Below, one piece after another: positions 13,564-13,880 of a stretch of 13,880 bases of DNA. How positions within the stretch are numbered: the first letter of the stretch is position 1; each line of letters opens with the position of its first letter. The notes beneath the pieces are model-generated. The model worked only from the letters and a program-made list of their open reading frames with translations, had not been told where the DNA came from and did not search any database. The position numbers and the translations under genes were made by a program. Source of the stretch: Methanomassiliicoccales archaeon (GTDB taxonomy: Archaea; Thermoplasmatota; Thermoplasmata; Sysuiplasmatales; Sysuiplasmataceae); assembly GCA_027365715.1 (NCBI GenBank), contig DAHXLZ010000270.1, forward strand, positions 1-13,880, written 5' to 3'.

Positions 13564-13880
13564 ATTGGTCGCTCTATCATCACTTGGATTGGTTATTCAC
13601 CTTTAAACTTGTCGTCAATTCGTCAATTTACCCGGTCGGTTATGCCAACTGCATCATCTGGACATTTGTATTTGCATCCGAGGGCAGCGTCTGGTGTTCC
13701 CTTTTCCTGATTTGAAGCGCAGGTGATGGCTTTTATCATAGCAAAGATTACAAAAGACGTCCTGCTGCCCCGAGATTGGACTGACAGGATAGGGGGACAG
13801 GCTGTTTGTTGGCCGGAACTCCTTCCTGATTCCGCCGAAACTCGCGATGGTAAGTAGCACCACGGACTACAAAATGTTTA
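13564..13880. other. Right-edge region without a convincing gene
   Basis: 317 nt. Near the left it holds the presumed promoter of the peroxiredoxin-like gene (- strand, TTTAAA at 13602-13607). The - strand has two overlapping open frames: a 69-codon one with a GTG start at 13863 (FCNLCYD...RRCPRM) and another, open almost to the edge, that includes an ATG at 13742 and ends ...GCKYKCPDDAVGITG. Both contain scattered cysteines, but neither has a clear ribosome site or a family I recognise. It may be a decayed gene. Confidence 0.3.

Overview
This 13.9 kb window looks archaeal, most likely from a Thermoplasmata-type or related heterotrophic euryarchaeote; the exact lineage is inferred. Evidence seen: several TATA-like boxes lie 25-28 nt upstream of GTG or ATG start codons (leaderless transcripts), non-ATG starts are frequent, there is a pyruvoyl-dependent arginine decarboxylase, a Y-family polymerase with a C-terminal PCNA-binding (PIP) motif, a four-gene 2-oxoacid dehydrogenase operon of the kind known from Thermoplasma and haloarchaea, and a DUF5678/retropepsin-like gene pair.

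Region 1 (1-5263, + strand): a tightly packed operon for a 2-oxoacid (probably branched-chain) dehydrogenase complex: E1 alpha (cut by the left edge), E1 beta, lipoyl E2 and FAD-dependent E3, followed by a LipB-type octanoyl/lipoyl transferase that probably loads the E2 lysine. Region 2 (5264-6357, +): pyruvoyl arginine decarboxylase (agmatine/polyamine synthesis) translationally overlapped by a small zinc-ribbon plus winged-helix protein. Region 3 (6401-8209, - strand): a leaderless DNA polymerase IV gene followed by a polytopic membrane protein.

Region 4 (8210-9449) is accessory. It holds a decayed group II intron reverse transcriptase fragment on the - strand and a DUF5678 / retropepsin-like protease pair on the + strand. 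It is bracketed by two inverted copies of a 15-bp motif, each lying just upstream of an outward-facing leaderless promoter (pol IV on one side, the secreted-protein/site-2-protease operon on the other). The motif is therefore either a shared operator or a cassette boundary.

Region 5 (9450-11422, +): a membrane-anchored extracellular protein, a site-2-type intramembrane metalloprotease and a leaderless adenylate kinase. Adenylate kinase and the convergent uncharacterised gene on the - strand both end in the TGA of a 100-bp element with inverted ends and hairpins, resembling IS200/IS605 (TnpB-family) termini. Region 6 (11420-13563, -): the uncharacterised 178-residue protein, then an operon of a peroxiredoxin-fold protein lacking the peroxidatic cysteine and an ornithine cyclodeaminase/mu-crystallin family enzyme. 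The last ~317 nt hold no convincing gene. No tRNA, rRNA or CRISPR array was seen.
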